Assembly: GCA_023445495.1 (NCBI GenBank)
Contig: JAEXLC010000003.1
Coordinates: 1-48,369, forward strand
Length of the DNA: 48,369 nt
Direction of reading: 5' to 3'
Source of the DNA: Pseudomonadota bacterium
GTDB lineage: Bacteria; Pseudomonadota; Alphaproteobacteria; Sphingomonadales; Sphingomonadaceae
Under the pieces are notes generated by a model that was given only the letters and a program-made list of their open reading frames with translations, did no database searches and was not told the DNA's origin. Made by a program: the position numbers and the translations under genes. This document shows positions 8,406 through 17,938 of the stretch, one piece after another. Numbering within the stretch: position 1 is the first letter of the stretch; every line of letters starts with the position of its first letter.

Positions 8406-10562
8406 ATGTTGCAATCAACATCGCCTGAATGGGCTGCCGAGCCGCATGGCCCTGCAAGCGAGGAGCGTGCGTCGTTCGCTCCGCCGCTTCTGCTTCAGTA
8501 CTGGCACGTGGTGCTTCGCTGGAAGTGGGTGATTGCCGGTATCATTGTCGCGGCAATGGTTGCCGGGCTGCTGGCGACCCTGCTGGCGGCGCCGCAATTC
8601 AGCGCGACCTCGCGGATCGAAATCAGCCGCGAGCAGAAGAAGGTCACCAATGTCGAAGGCCTTGAGGCCGCGAATGACCGCGACCTCGAATTCTTCCAGA
8701 CCCAGTATTCGCTGCTGGAGGCGCGTTCGCTGGCCGAGCGTGTTGCGCGGTCGCTGCGGCTTGGCGAGAAGGATGCCTTCTTCGCGGCGCACGGCGTCAA
8801 CCTGGCCGGGCAGGACAAGCAGAAGCGCGAGAAGATCGCGGTCAACCTGCTGCTCGGCAATATCGCGATCTCGCCGATCCGCGGTTCCTCGCTCGTCGAC
8901 ATCCGGTACACCAGCGGCTCGCCCGCGGTCTCGGCCGAGGTCGCCAATGCCTGGGGCCAGCAGTTCATCCTGCAGAGCATGGACCGGCGCTTCGCCTCCA
9001 CCGCCGACGCGCGCAAGTTCCTCGAAGGTCAGCTTGCCAACCTGCGGGTAAGGCTGGAGACCTCGGAGCGTGATCTCGTCAACTATGCGGCGCAGCGCGG
9101 CATCGTTGCGCTCGGCAAGAGCAAGAGTGCCGATGGCCGCACTGAAGTCGATCGCACCCTGGTGTCGAGCGACCTCGAGGCGCTGAACCAGGCCCTGGCT
9201 TCGGCCACCGCCGACCGGATCGCAGCGGAGAGCCGGGCGCGGCAGCGCAATGGCGGCGCGAATACCGAGGCGCTGAACAACGCCGCGATTGGCGAGCTCC
9301 GCCAGAAGCGTGCCGAGATCGCCGCCGAATATTCCAAGATGATGGTCCGTTTCGAGCCCGGCTATCCGGCCGCCAAGGAGCTGGCCGAGCAGCTCAAGAC
9401 GCTGGATGCGAGCATCGCGCGCGAAGAGAGCCGCGTGCTCACCAGCCGTTCCTCGGAGTATAACGCCGCCGTGGATCGCGAGGCGGAGCTTCGCGCCCGC
9501 GTCGATACGCTCAAGGCCGGGCTGACCCAGCAGCAGCAGGACAGCATCCAGTACAACATCTATCAGCGCGAGGCGGATACCAACCGCCAGCTCTATGACG
9601 GGCTGCTTCAGCGCTACAAGGAAATCGGTGTTGCGGGTGTCGGCACCAACAACATTTCGATCGTCGACGCCGCGAAGGTGCCGGATCATCCTTCTTCGCC
9701 CAATCTGATGCTGAACCTTGCGCTGGCGCTGATCGGCGGCCTGGGCGTGGCAGCGGTTGCGACCTTCGCGCTCGATCAGATCGACGAGGGCCTGCGGGAT
9801 CCGAGCCAGGTCAATCGCCTGCTCCAGGTGCCGTTCCTGGGCAGCGTGCCGGATGTCGAGGACGGAGACGCGCTCAAGCAGCTGGTCGACGCGAAGTCGG
9901 CGCTGTCGGAGGCGTATCTCAGCATCCGGTCCAACCTGGCCTTCTCGACCGATCACGGCGTGCCGCGATCCCTCATGGTCACCAGCACCCGCCCGGCGGA
10001 AGGCAAGAGCACCACCAGCTTCGCGCTGGCGACGATCCTGGGACGCACCGGCAAGAACGTGCTCCTGATCGACGCGGACATGCGCGCGCCGTCAATGCAT
10101 GCATTTGCCGAGCAGCCGAATACGGCGGGCCTGAGCAACCTCCTTGCCGGGGAGAATGACTGGAAGCAGTATCTGCTCCCGACGAAGATGAAGGGGCTGA
10201 GCCTGCTTCCCTCGGGCCCGACGCCGCCGAGCGCCGCGGAACTGCTGAGCAGCGATCGCATGATCTCGCTCGTTCGGCAGCTGACCGAGCATTTCGATCA
10301 CGTCGTCATCGATTCGCCCCCGATCCTGGGCCTTGCGGACGCGCCGTTGCTGGTGCGTGCGGTTGAAGGTGGCGTGTTCGTGGTCGAGGCGGATGGCGTG
10401 GCGGTTCGCGGCGTGAAGGCATCGCTGGCGCGTCTGCACTCGGTGCATGCGCATGTCTTCGGTGTGATCCTTACCAAGCTTCAGCGTCGCCAGGCAGGCT
10501 ATGGCTACGGCTATGGCTATGGTTACGGCTATGGCGACGGTGCGGAGGAGCGGACGGGCTGA
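8406..10562 (+). CDS. Wzc-type chain-length regulator with tyrosine autokinase domain
   Basis: A 718-residue inner-membrane protein that controls polymer length and export through tyrosine phosphorylation. The N-terminal Wzz segment has a first membrane helix at about 40-60, long coiled-coil-like periplasmic helices (about 180-400), and a second helix near 435-455. The cytoplasmic kinase shows Walker A (PAEGKSTT, Lys534), Walker A' (LLIDADMRAPS) and Walker B (HVVIDSPP, Asp636). The tail holds six Gly-Tyr dipeptides, the probable autophosphorylation cluster. ATG 8406 is preceded by AAGGA. GTG at 8391 is an alternative adding five residues. Sphingan loci often split these two parts into separate genes, whereas here they are fused. 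Confidence 0.93.
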   Translation: MLQSTSPEWAAEPHGPASEERASFAPPLLLQYWHVVLRWKWVIAGIIVAAMVAGLLATLLAAPQFSATSRIEISREQKKVTNVEGLEAANDRDLEFFQTQYSLLEARSLAERVARSLRLGEKDAFFAAHGVNLAGQDKQKREKIAVNLLLGNIAISPIRGSSLVDIRYTSGSPAVSAEVANAWGQQFILQSMDRRFASTADARKFLEGQLANLRVRLETSERDLVNYAAQRGIVALGKSKSADGRTEVDRTLVSSDLEALNQALASATADRIAAESRARQRNGGANTEALNNAAIGELRQKRAEIAAEYSKMMVRFEPGYPAAKELAEQLKTLDASIAREESRVLTSRSSEYNAAVDREAELRARVDTLKAGLTQQQQDSIQYNIYQREADTNRQLYDGLLQRYKEIGVAGVGTNNISIVDAAKVPDHPSSPNLMLNLALALIGGLGVAAVATFALDQIDEGLRDPSQVNRLLQVPFLGSVPDVEDGDALKQLVDAKSALSEAYLSIRSNLAFSTDHGVPRSLMVTSTRPAEGKSTTSFALATILGRTGKNVLLIDADMRAPSMHAFAEQPNTAGLSNLLAGENDWKQYLLPTKMKGLSLLPSGPTPPSAAELLSSDRMISLVRQLTEHFDHVVIDSPPILGLADAPLLVRAVEGGVFVVEADGVAVRGVKASLARLHSVHAHVFGVILTKLQRRQAGYGYGYGYGYGYGDGAEERTG
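10497..10532 (+). repeat. six in-frame hexanucleotide repeats, Gly-Tyr tail
   Basis: Six consecutive 6-base units of the type GGCTAT, with synonymous changes in some units (GGCTAC, GGTTAC), encode (Gly-Tyr)6 in the C-terminus of the Wzc protein. A further degenerate unit, GGCGAC, encodes Gly-Asp. Gain or loss of a unit would keep the frame and change the number of tyrosines. Confidence 0.85.
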
Positions 10563-10578
10563 CGGCCCGTCGCTCGCC

Positions 10579-10590
10579 GTGCTTCGGCAC
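10579..10590 (+). terminator. weak hairpin after the Wzc gene
   Basis: GTGC-TTCG-GCAC forms a 4-base stem with a TTCG tetraloop 17 bases after the stop, and TTTT follows about 8 bases later. It is short and may only stabilise the transcript or partly terminate it before pseB. Confidence 0.25.
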
Positions 10591-10656
10591 TTCCACGCTT
10601 TTCCTATCTGGCCGGCCTTTCACCGGGCATCATAAATTCAAGGGCTTGCTCCTAGT

Positions 10657-11655
10657 ATGAAGGCAAATTCGAACATTCTCGTCACGGGCGGCACAGGCTC
10701 TTTCGGGCATACGTTCGTTCCGATGACGCTGGCCAAGTACAACCCGAAGCGCATCATCATCTTCTCGCGGGACGAGATGAAGCAGTGGGAAATGGCCAAG
10801 CTGTTCAAGGACGACGAGCGCGTTCGGTTCTTCATCGGCGACGTGCGCGACAAGGAGCGCCTGTACCGTGCGCTCGACGGGGTCGACTATGTCGTCCACG
10901 CCGCAGCCACCAAGATCGTGCCGACCGCAGAATATAATCCGTTCGAGTGCGTGAAGACCAACGTGACCGGTGCGATGAACCTCGTCGATGCCTGCATCGA
11001 CAAGGGCGTGAAGCGCGTCGTGGCGCTTTCGACGGACAAGGCGAGCAGCCCGGCCAACCTGTACGGTGCGACCAAGCTCGTTTCGGACAAGCTGTTCATC
11101 GCCGGGAATTCCTATGCGGGAGGCGAGGGCACCCGCTTCGGTGTGGTCCGCTACGGCAATGTGATGGGCTCGCGAGGATCGGTGATCCCGTTCTTCATGT
11201 CGATCCGCGACAAGGGCGTCCTGCCGATCACCGACGAGCGGATGACCCGCTTCATGATCTCGCTCGAGCAGGGCGTCGAGCTGGTGTGGCATGCGTTCGA
11301 CGACATGGAAGGCGGAGAGATCTACGTGAAGAAGATCCCGTCGATGAAGGTCACCGACGTCGCATCGACGCTCGCCCCCGAAGCACGCCAGGAAGTGGTG
11401 GGCATCCGCCCTGGCGAGAAGCTGCACGAGCAGATGATCAGCGAGGAAGATTCCTACTTCACCTACGAATATCCCGAGCATTTCAAGATCCTGCCGGCGA
11501 TCAACAACTGGGGCGAGAGCCAGAGCCGGATCAAGGACGGGAAGAAGGTGCCGGAGGGCTTCAGCTACACCAGCGACAACAACCCGGAGTGGATGAGCCC
11601 GGACGCACTCAAGAACTGGGTCAGCGCCAACGCGGACAAGATCGGAAAGATCTGA
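10657..11655 (+). CDS. pseB: UDP-GlcNAc 4,6-dehydratase (inverting), pseudaminic acid step 1
   Basis: PseB converts UDP-GlcNAc to UDP-2-acetamido-2,6-dideoxy-L-arabino-hexos-4-ulose. The 332-residue protein has the Rossmann motif GGTGSFGHTF near the start, followed by IIIFSRDEMKQWEM, typical of the PseB/FlaA1 group. The active-site segment STDKASSPANLYGATK has Thr-Asp-Lys in place of the Thr-Asp-Glu of RmlB, the mark of the C5-inverting class, plus the Tyr/Lys pair. It opens the nonulosonic-acid gene run. pseC starts two bases after its stop. Confidence 0.95.
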   Translation: MKANSNILVTGGTGSFGHTFVPMTLAKYNPKRIIIFSRDEMKQWEMAKLFKDDERVRFFIGDVRDKERLYRALDGVDYVVHAAATKIVPTAEYNPFECVKTNVTGAMNLVDACIDKGVKRVVALSTDKASSPANLYGATKLVSDKLFIAGNSYAGGEGTRFGVVRYGNVMGSRGSVIPFFMSIRDKGVLPITDERMTRFMISLEQGVELVWHAFDDMEGGEIYVKKIPSMKVTDVASTLAPEARQEVVGIRPGEKLHEQMISEEDSYFTYEYPEHFKILPAINNWGESQSRIKDGKKVPEGFSYTSDNNPEWMSPDALKNWVSANADKIGKI

Positions 11656-11657
11656 CG

Positions 11658-12833
11658 ATGATCCCCTATGGCCGGCAGGATATCTCCGACGAGGACGTCG
11701 CCGCGGTCGTTGCGACGCTGAAGTCCGATTGGCTGACGCAGGGCCCTGCCATCCCGGCTTTCGAGCAGGCGGTCATGGCTGCCTGCGACGCGCCCTATGC
11801 GGTCGCGGTGAACAGTGCGACCTCGGCCCTGCATATCGCCTGCCTGGCGCTGGGCGTCGGGCCTGGCGACACCGTCTGGACGGTGCCGATCAGCTTCGTC
11901 GCCTCGTCGAACTGCGCGCTCTATTGCGGGGCCGGCATCGATTTCGTCGATGTCGATCCGGTGACCGGCAACATCGATCCGGCCGCGCTCGAAGCGAAGC
12001 TGATCGAGGCCGAGCGCAGCGGCGCGCTGCCCAAGGTGCTGATCCCGGTGCTCTATACCGGCCGGCCGCACGACCAGGCGCGCGTCCACGCGCTCTGTGT
12101 GCGCTACGGCGTCAGGATCATCGAGGATGCCAGCCACGCGATCGGCGGTCGCGGCGAGGGCGGCGAGCCGGTGGGCAGCTGCCGCTGGTCCGATATCACC
12201 ATATTCAGCTTTCACCCGGTCAAGATCGTCACCACCGCCGAGGGCGGTATGGCAATGACCCGGGATCCGGAGCTGGCGACCCGGCTTCAGGACCTCCGCT
12301 CGCACGGCATCACCAAGGATCCGGCGCGGATGGTCGAGCCCGATGCGGGCGGCTGGTATTATGAGCAGCACAGCCTCGGCCTGAACTATCGCATCACCGA
12401 TCTGCAGGCGACGCTCGGCATCAGCCAGATGCAGCGGCTGGCGCCTTTCATCGAGCGCCGCAACCAGATCGCGGACCGCTATGACGCGCTGCTCGCGGAG
12501 TTCCCGCTGGGCCGGCCGCCGCTCGAGCGCGGTACCGGCGCCGTGTCGGCCTGGCATCTCTATGTGATCCAGCTCGATCCCGCGAACGACGGCGCCGTCC
12601 GGCGGGCATGGTTCGACGGGCTGCGCGCGCGCGGGATCGGCGTGCAGGTCCATTATATTCCGATCCACTATCAGCCCTATTACCAGCAGCTCGGCTTCCG
12701 GCGCGGCATGTTCCCGGCGGCGGAACGCTTCTACAATGGCGCGCTTTCGATCCCGATGTTCGCCGCGATGACCGATGCCGAGCAGGACCGGGTGGTCGCC
12801 GCGATTGGAGAAGTCGCCGGTGAGACCCGCTGA
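11658..12833 (+). CDS. pseC: UDP-4-amino-4,6-dideoxy-L-AltNAc transaminase
   Basis: PseC is a PLP-dependent DegT/DnrJ/EryC1-family transaminase that adds an amino group at C4 of the PseB product. The 391-residue protein begins MIPYGRQDISDEDV, typical of PseC. It has VNSATSALHIA (phosphate site), EDASHAIGG, and the PLP-lysine motif SFHPVKIVTTAEGG with Lys189. ATG at 11658 follows the pseB stop by two bases. The 3' end overlaps the next gene by 14 bases. Confidence 0.95.
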   Translation: MIPYGRQDISDEDVAAVVATLKSDWLTQGPAIPAFEQAVMAACDAPYAVAVNSATSALHIACLALGVGPGDTVWTVPISFVASSNCALYCGAGIDFVDVDPVTGNIDPAALEAKLIEAERSGALPKVLIPVLYTGRPHDQARVHALCVRYGVRIIEDASHAIGGRGEGGEPVGSCRWSDITIFSFHPVKIVTTAEGGMAMTRDPELATRLQDLRSHGITKDPARMVEPDAGGWYYEQHSLGLNYRITDLQATLGISQMQRLAPFIERRNQIADRYDALLAEFPLGRPPLERGTGAVSAWHLYVIQLDPANDGAVRRAWFDGLRARGIGVQVHYIPIHYQPYYQQLGFRRGMFPAAERFYNGALSIPMFAAMTDAEQDRVVAAIGEVAGETR

Positions 12834-13764
12834 GCCCAGCGCTGCCGGGTTGGTGGAGGCGGGGACGTCCGTATCGCGTATCGGGCTCGGCACCGTCCAG
12901 TTCGGGCTCGATTACGGGATAACGAACAGCGCAGGGCGGCCGGAGCAGTCCGAGGTCGAACGCATTTGCCGCACGGCGGCCGATGCCGAGATCGACACGC
13001 TAGATACCGCTTGCCTCTACGGCGCTTCCGAAGCGGTGATCGGTGCAACCCGGGCGGCCGATGCGCTTCGTGTCGTCACCAAGACTCCCAAATTTTCCGC
13101 GATGGAGTCGGCTGCAGAGGCGGCACAGGAGTTGCGGTCGAAGTTGCAAGTCTCGCTCGATCGGCTCGGTCGCCCGTCGGTCGATGCCCTGCTGTTCCAT
13201 GAGGCCGAGGATCTGCTCGGTCCCCATGGCGAGGTGCTGTGGCGGGCGATGGAAGAGATCCGCGACGCGGGTTTGGCCGGCAAGATCGGCGTCTCGGTCT
13301 ATCATGGCCGCCAGATCGATGCCGCGCTCGATCGCTATCCCCTCGAAATCGTACAGATCCCCTTCAATCCGCTCGATCGACGCCTGATCGAAGGCGGCCA
13401 GATCGAGCGGCTGTCGCGCGCCGGCGTCGAGGTCCATGCGCGCTCGCTGTTCCTCCAGGGATTGCTGCTCCAGGCGCCGGGGCTGATCGAGCCGCGTTTC
13501 GGCGTGCTGCGCGACGCGGTTGCCGAGATGCAGGGCTGGGCGGCGGAACAGGGGCTGACCCCGCTTCAGGGCGTGCTCAGGCTGGCGATGGCGGAGCAAC
13601 GGATCGACCGGTTCATTGTCGGCGTAACCTCGGCCCGCGAGCTTGAAGATATTGTTTCCGGTGCCCAATCTGGGCAGGGAGCGTATCAACCGACCGAATT
13701 TGCTAGCAGCGTGCCCCTGGACCCGCGGTATCTCGATCCGTCGAGATGGGCGGAACTCGGCTAG
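12820..13764 (+). CDS. aldo/keto reductase of the nonulosonic acid island
   Basis: A 314-residue NADPH-dependent aldo/keto reductase fold. Visible are RIGLGTVQFGLDYGI near residues 20-34, the DTACLYG motif holding the catalytic Asp62 and Tyr67, a VVTKTPKF segment with the catalytic Lys, and LFHEAEDLL with the active-site His. The GTG at 12820 is preceded by GGAG at 12807-12810 and overlaps pseC by 14 bases. The standard pseudaminic pathway has no such step. In other surface-glycan clusters this family occurs with SpsF-type cytidylyltransferases and class-III aminotransferases, both encoded here at 18811-20873, so it may work with them. The substrate is unknown. Confidence 0.85.
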   Translation: MRPAEPSAAGLVEAGTSVSRIGLGTVQFGLDYGITNSAGRPEQSEVERICRTAADAEIDTLDTACLYGASEAVIGATRAADALRVVTKTPKFSAMESAAEAAQELRSKLQVSLDRLGRPSVDALLFHEAEDLLGPHGEVLWRAMEEIRDAGLAGKIGVSVYHGRQIDAALDRYPLEIVQIPFNPLDRRLIEGGQIERLSRAGVEVHARSLFLQGLLLQAPGLIEPRFGVLRDAVAEMQGWAAEQGLTPLQGVLRLAMAEQRIDRFIVGVTSARELEDIVSGAQSGQGAYQPTEFASSVPLDPRYLDPSRWAELG

Positions 13765-13791
13765 GGCCATCGCTGCATTGAAAGGATTGAC

Positions 13792-14967
<1,176 letters not shown>

Positions 14968-14986
14968 GCACGCGGGAGGGCGGTCG

Positions 14987-16024
14987 ATGACCGACGCAAT
15001 GCATTTCGGGTCGGTCGAGCGGCTTGCGCTGTTCGGCGGGTCGTGGATCGTCGCCGCGCTGCTTCCGGAGCTGGCGCGGCGGCCCTGGGACGTGAAGCTG
15101 TTCACCAGCCCGCGGCATCTCGTGGATATCGTCAATCCCGAAGGGGAGACGCTTGAGCAGGTGCTGGCCCGGACCGGCACCGCCTGGCATTCGACCGAGG
15201 CGATCAACGAGGATCCCGAGGCGCTCGCCTTTGCGGGGGAACGCACGCTCGGCATCGCATTCGGCGCGGCGTGGAGCTTCACGCCGGATTTCTCGGCGCG
15301 GTTCGCGGGTCGGCTGCTCGACTTCATGGGCATCGCGCTCCCCGAGTACCGGGGCGGCGCGCACTACACCTGGCAGATCCTCAACAATGATCGCCGCGGC
15401 ACCTGTAACCTGCAGGTGGTACTCGGTGGCGAGGAGACGTTCCACCGCGGCCCGCTGATCCGGAGCGGCAGCTATCGCCAGCCCGATACGGCCCGCACCC
15501 CGCAGGACTATTTCGCGACCGCGGTGGCCGAGGAGCGGGCGTTCGTTGCCGCATTCCTCGATCAGGTCGAGCGCGGCGAGCATTTCGAGCAGCGCGCGCT
15601 CGACGAGGCGGAGGCGAGCCACTTTCCCTTCCTCTACACCAAGGTGCATGGCTGGATCGACTGGTCGTGCAGCGCGGACGAGGTCGATCGTTTCATCGGT
15701 GCGTTCGGCGATCCCTATCCGGGGGCCTCGACCTATTGGCGCAAGCGCCGGGTGTTCCTGAAGGATGCCCGACGCGAGGCGGGTAGTTTCCATCCGTTCG
15801 CCAAAGGGCTGGTGTTCCGCAACGATGCGCGCGGCGTCTGGATTGCGCTGGCTGACGGTGCGGTGCTGGTGCGCCAGATCGTCGACGAGGCAGGTGAGGA
15901 CCTGACGTCTTCGATCGCGGTCGGCAGCCGGTTTGTTACGCCTGCGGCGACGCTCGACGAGGCGCTGGCTTCCGAGATCGTCTACAGCGCCTCGGGGCCC
16001 GTAGTGGAGAGGACGCTGCCATGA
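14987..16024 (+). CDS. formyltransferase-fold protein with altered catalytic residues
   Basis: A 345-residue protein related to methionyl-tRNA/sugar formyltransferases. The most conserved block, LLDFMGIALPEYRGGAHY, aligns with the family's N-x-H-x-S-L-L-P-x-Y-R-G loop, but the catalytic Asn and His positions read Asp and Met. The later D-x-G-D position reads FHRG. So the usual Asn-His-Asp set appears absent, and the protein may bind a sugar without formylating it, or use other chemistry. ATG 14987 has a strong GGGAGGG ribosome site. It lies between the amidotransferase and a GNAT acetyltransferase gene, which it overlaps by 4 bases. My alignment is by eye. Confidence 0.7.
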   Translation: MTDAMHFGSVERLALFGGSWIVAALLPELARRPWDVKLFTSPRHLVDIVNPEGETLEQVLARTGTAWHSTEAINEDPEALAFAGERTLGIAFGAAWSFTPDFSARFAGRLLDFMGIALPEYRGGAHYTWQILNNDRRGTCNLQVVLGGEETFHRGPLIRSGSYRQPDTARTPQDYFATAVAEERAFVAAFLDQVERGEHFEQRALDEAEASHFPFLYTKVHGWIDWSCSADEVDRFIGAFGDPYPGASTYWRKRRVFLKDARREAGSFHPFAKGLVFRNDARGVWIALADGAVLVRQIVDEAGEDLTSSIAVGSRFVTPAATLDEALASEIVYSASGPVVERTLP

Positions 16025-16593
16025 CCCTGAAGCTCAATCTCGATGCGACGCGCGATCCCCGGATCGAAGGCGAGCGCATCTACCTGCGCCGCCTCAACGC
16101 CGGGGACGTGTCTGCCGACTATCTCCAGTGGATGAACGCGCCCGAGATCAACCGTTATCTCGAATCGCGCTTCTACGAGCATACGATGGAAAGCCTGCAC
16201 GGCTTCGTCGCCGCGATGGCGGACGATCCGTACAACCTGTTCACCGGCATCTTCCTGAAGGACGGCGACCGCCATATCGGCAACATCAAGCTGGGGCCGA
16301 TCAATCCCTATCACGGCTATGCCGATATCGGCCTGCTGATCGGCGACCGCGCCAGCTGGGGGAAGGGCTTCGCCAGCGAGGCCATTGGCATCCTGACCGA
16401 TTTCGCCTTCGACCAGGTGGGCCTGCACCGCTGCACCGCGGGCGCCTATGCCGACAATGAAGGCTCGTCGCGCGCGTTCGAGAAATGCGGCTATATCCGC
16501 GAGGGTATCCTCCACAACCACTGGCTTTCCGACGGCAAATTCCAGGACGGAGTCTGCCTCGGCAAGGTCAATCCCAGGGCATTTGACGCGTGA
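16021..16593 (+). CDS. GNAT N-acetyltransferase, probable PseH role
   Basis: A 190-residue RimJ/RimL-type GNAT protein. It shows LRRLNAGDVSADYLQWMN at the start and the central strand HIGNIKLGPIN. The acetyl-CoA pyrophosphate-binding region is GDRASWGKGFASEAIG, and the C-terminal segment is YADNEGSSRAFEKCGYIREG. In the pseudaminic pathway PseH, also a GNAT protein of about this size, acetylates the C4 amine made by PseC. This gene is the only GNAT candidate in the window, so the role is likely but not proven. It overlaps both neighbours by 4 bases (ATGA and GTGA). Confidence 0.8.
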   Translation: MTLKLNLDATRDPRIEGERIYLRRLNAGDVSADYLQWMNAPEINRYLESRFYEHTMESLHGFVAAMADDPYNLFTGIFLKDGDRHIGNIKLGPINPYHGYADIGLLIGDRASWGKGFASEAIGILTDFAFDQVGLHRCTAGAYADNEGSSRAFEKCGYIREGILHNHWLSDGKFQDGVCLGKVNPRAFDA

Positions 16594-17894
16594 GCACGAT
16601 CCGCAAGGTCATCGAAGACGTTTACATGTGGGACATGGCCCCGGTTTCCCCCGACGGGGACCGGCTGGTCGCGCGGTTGCAGGAGGAGCTGCCGTTCGAG
16701 GTGCGCTCGTTCGCCAGCGGCACCGAGAAGAATGGCTGGGGCATCCCCAACAGCTGGCACTACGGCAAGGCCGAGATCCGCAAGGACGGCAAGCTGATCT
16801 ATGACGGCCGCGCACACCCGCTCGGCGTCGCTGGCTATTCGCCCTCGGTGCACAAGACGGTGGGGCTAGAGGAGCTGAAGGACCATCTCGTCTATTCGAA
16901 CGAGTGGCCCGAGGACCTGGTCTTCCACTGCACGCATTTCTTCCGCCCGCTCGAGCGCGAATGGGGCTTCTCCGTGCCCAAGGTGCTGTTCGATGCGCTG
17001 GAGGAGGGCGACTATGAGGTTCTGATCGAAGCGGTCGAGCAGCCGGGCCATCTGCGCGCGCTCGAATATAGGCTGCCGGGCACCAGCGACGAGGAGATAT
17101 TCTTCCACGCGCATAGCTGCCACCCGGGCCAGGCGAACGACGACCTGTCGGGCGTCGCCTGCGGGATCGAGCTGTTCAAGCGGCTGGCGAAGCGTGCCGA
17201 CCGCAAATACACCTATACGCTGCTCGTCTCGCCCGAGCTGTTCGGCTCGTTCTTCTGGCTGGACTCGCTGCCCAAGGAGCGGGTGGCGAAGCTCAAATAT
17301 GGCGTGATGCTCAAGTCGGTCGGCAACGACGCGCCGATGAAGCTGCAGCTGAGCTATCCGGGCGATACGATGATCGACCTGGCGGGGCGCAACGCGCTGC
17401 GCTCGGTGCAGGGCGAGTTCGTCGAGGGGCCGTTCCGTCGCGTCTATGGCAATGACGAGACGATCTTCGAGGCGCCGGGATACGAGATCCCGACGATCTC
17501 GCTTACCCGCTATCCCTTCCCGGAATATCACACCAGCCGCGACGTGCCGGAGATCATGCCGCACGAACGGCTGGAGGAAACGGTCGGCATCCTTGAGCGG
17601 CTATGCCATTCGCTCGACAACAACCATCGGTTGCAGCGCCATTTCGAAGGCCTGCTGGGCCTCAGCCACCCGCGCTACGACCTGTACCAGCGCTATTACA
17701 ACCCGGCCGAGCGCGACAGCCCGGGGCGCGGCGCGCAATATGACTGGCACTATCTGATGATCGACATGTTCCGCGATCTCGATGGCCAGATCGGCCTGCT
17801 GGAGATCGCCGAACGGCACAAGCTGCCCTTCGACAAGGTGCTCGAATATTTCACCAAGTTCCGGGATACCGGCGCGATCAGCTTCGTCGGCTAG
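16590..17894 (+). CDS. DUF4910-type zinc aminopeptidase-like protein
   Basis: A 434-residue protein of the DUF4910/DUF2172 group, related to M28 zinc peptidases and repeatedly found in surface-glycan loci. The metal region HAHSCHPGQANDDLSG spans residues 173-188 (His178 and Asp184/185 are candidate ligands). SPELFGS and PEYHTSRD follow, the latter a likely distal His ligand. The last 80 residues or so look like a winged-helix domain (LLEIAERHKLPFDKVLEYF). A peptidase role makes little sense here. Cleavage of an amide on an amino sugar, that is N-deacylation, is a reasonable inference given the neighbouring acyl-modifying genes, but no direct evidence is visible. Last gene of its run. Confidence 0.8.
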   Translation: MSTIRKVIEDVYMWDMAPVSPDGDRLVARLQEELPFEVRSFASGTEKNGWGIPNSWHYGKAEIRKDGKLIYDGRAHPLGVAGYSPSVHKTVGLEELKDHLVYSNEWPEDLVFHCTHFFRPLEREWGFSVPKVLFDALEEGDYEVLIEAVEQPGHLRALEYRLPGTSDEEIFFHAHSCHPGQANDDLSGVACGIELFKRLAKRADRKYTYTLLVSPELFGSFFWLDSLPKERVAKLKYGVMLKSVGNDAPMKLQLSYPGDTMIDLAGRNALRSVQGEFVEGPFRRVYGNDETIFEAPGYEIPTISLTRYPFPEYHTSRDVPEIMPHERLEETVGILERLCHSLDNNHRLQRHFEGLLGLSHPRYDLYQRYYNPAERDSPGRGAQYDWHYLMIDMFRDLDGQIGLLEIAERHKLPFDKVLEYFTKFRDTGAISFVG

Positions 17895-17913
17895 CGGGCA
17901 GGCCCGGCCGGCG

Positions 17914-17938
17914 GGCGCGGGAAGCCTATCCCCGCGCC
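17914..17938. terminator. bidirectional hairpin between convergent genes
   Basis: GGCGCGGG (17914-17921) and CCCGCGCC (17931-17938) form a perfect 8-base stem with a 9-base loop. It sits 20 bases past the DUF4910 stop. The minus-strand dioxygenase stop codon lies in the loop, so the arm at 17931-17938 is inside that gene's end. There is no strong T-tract. It probably separates the two convergent transcription units. Confidence 0.5.

Noticed and set aside
10497..10532. Phase-variable on/off switching by the hexanucleotide repeat
   Set aside because: Units are 6 bases, so slippage cannot shift the frame. Only tail length could change.
10947..11657. N-terminal extension of pseC overlapping pseB
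   Set aside because: The frame is open, but the residues are low-complexity and basic. The PseC family start MIPYGRQDIS is at 11658, right after the pseB stop.
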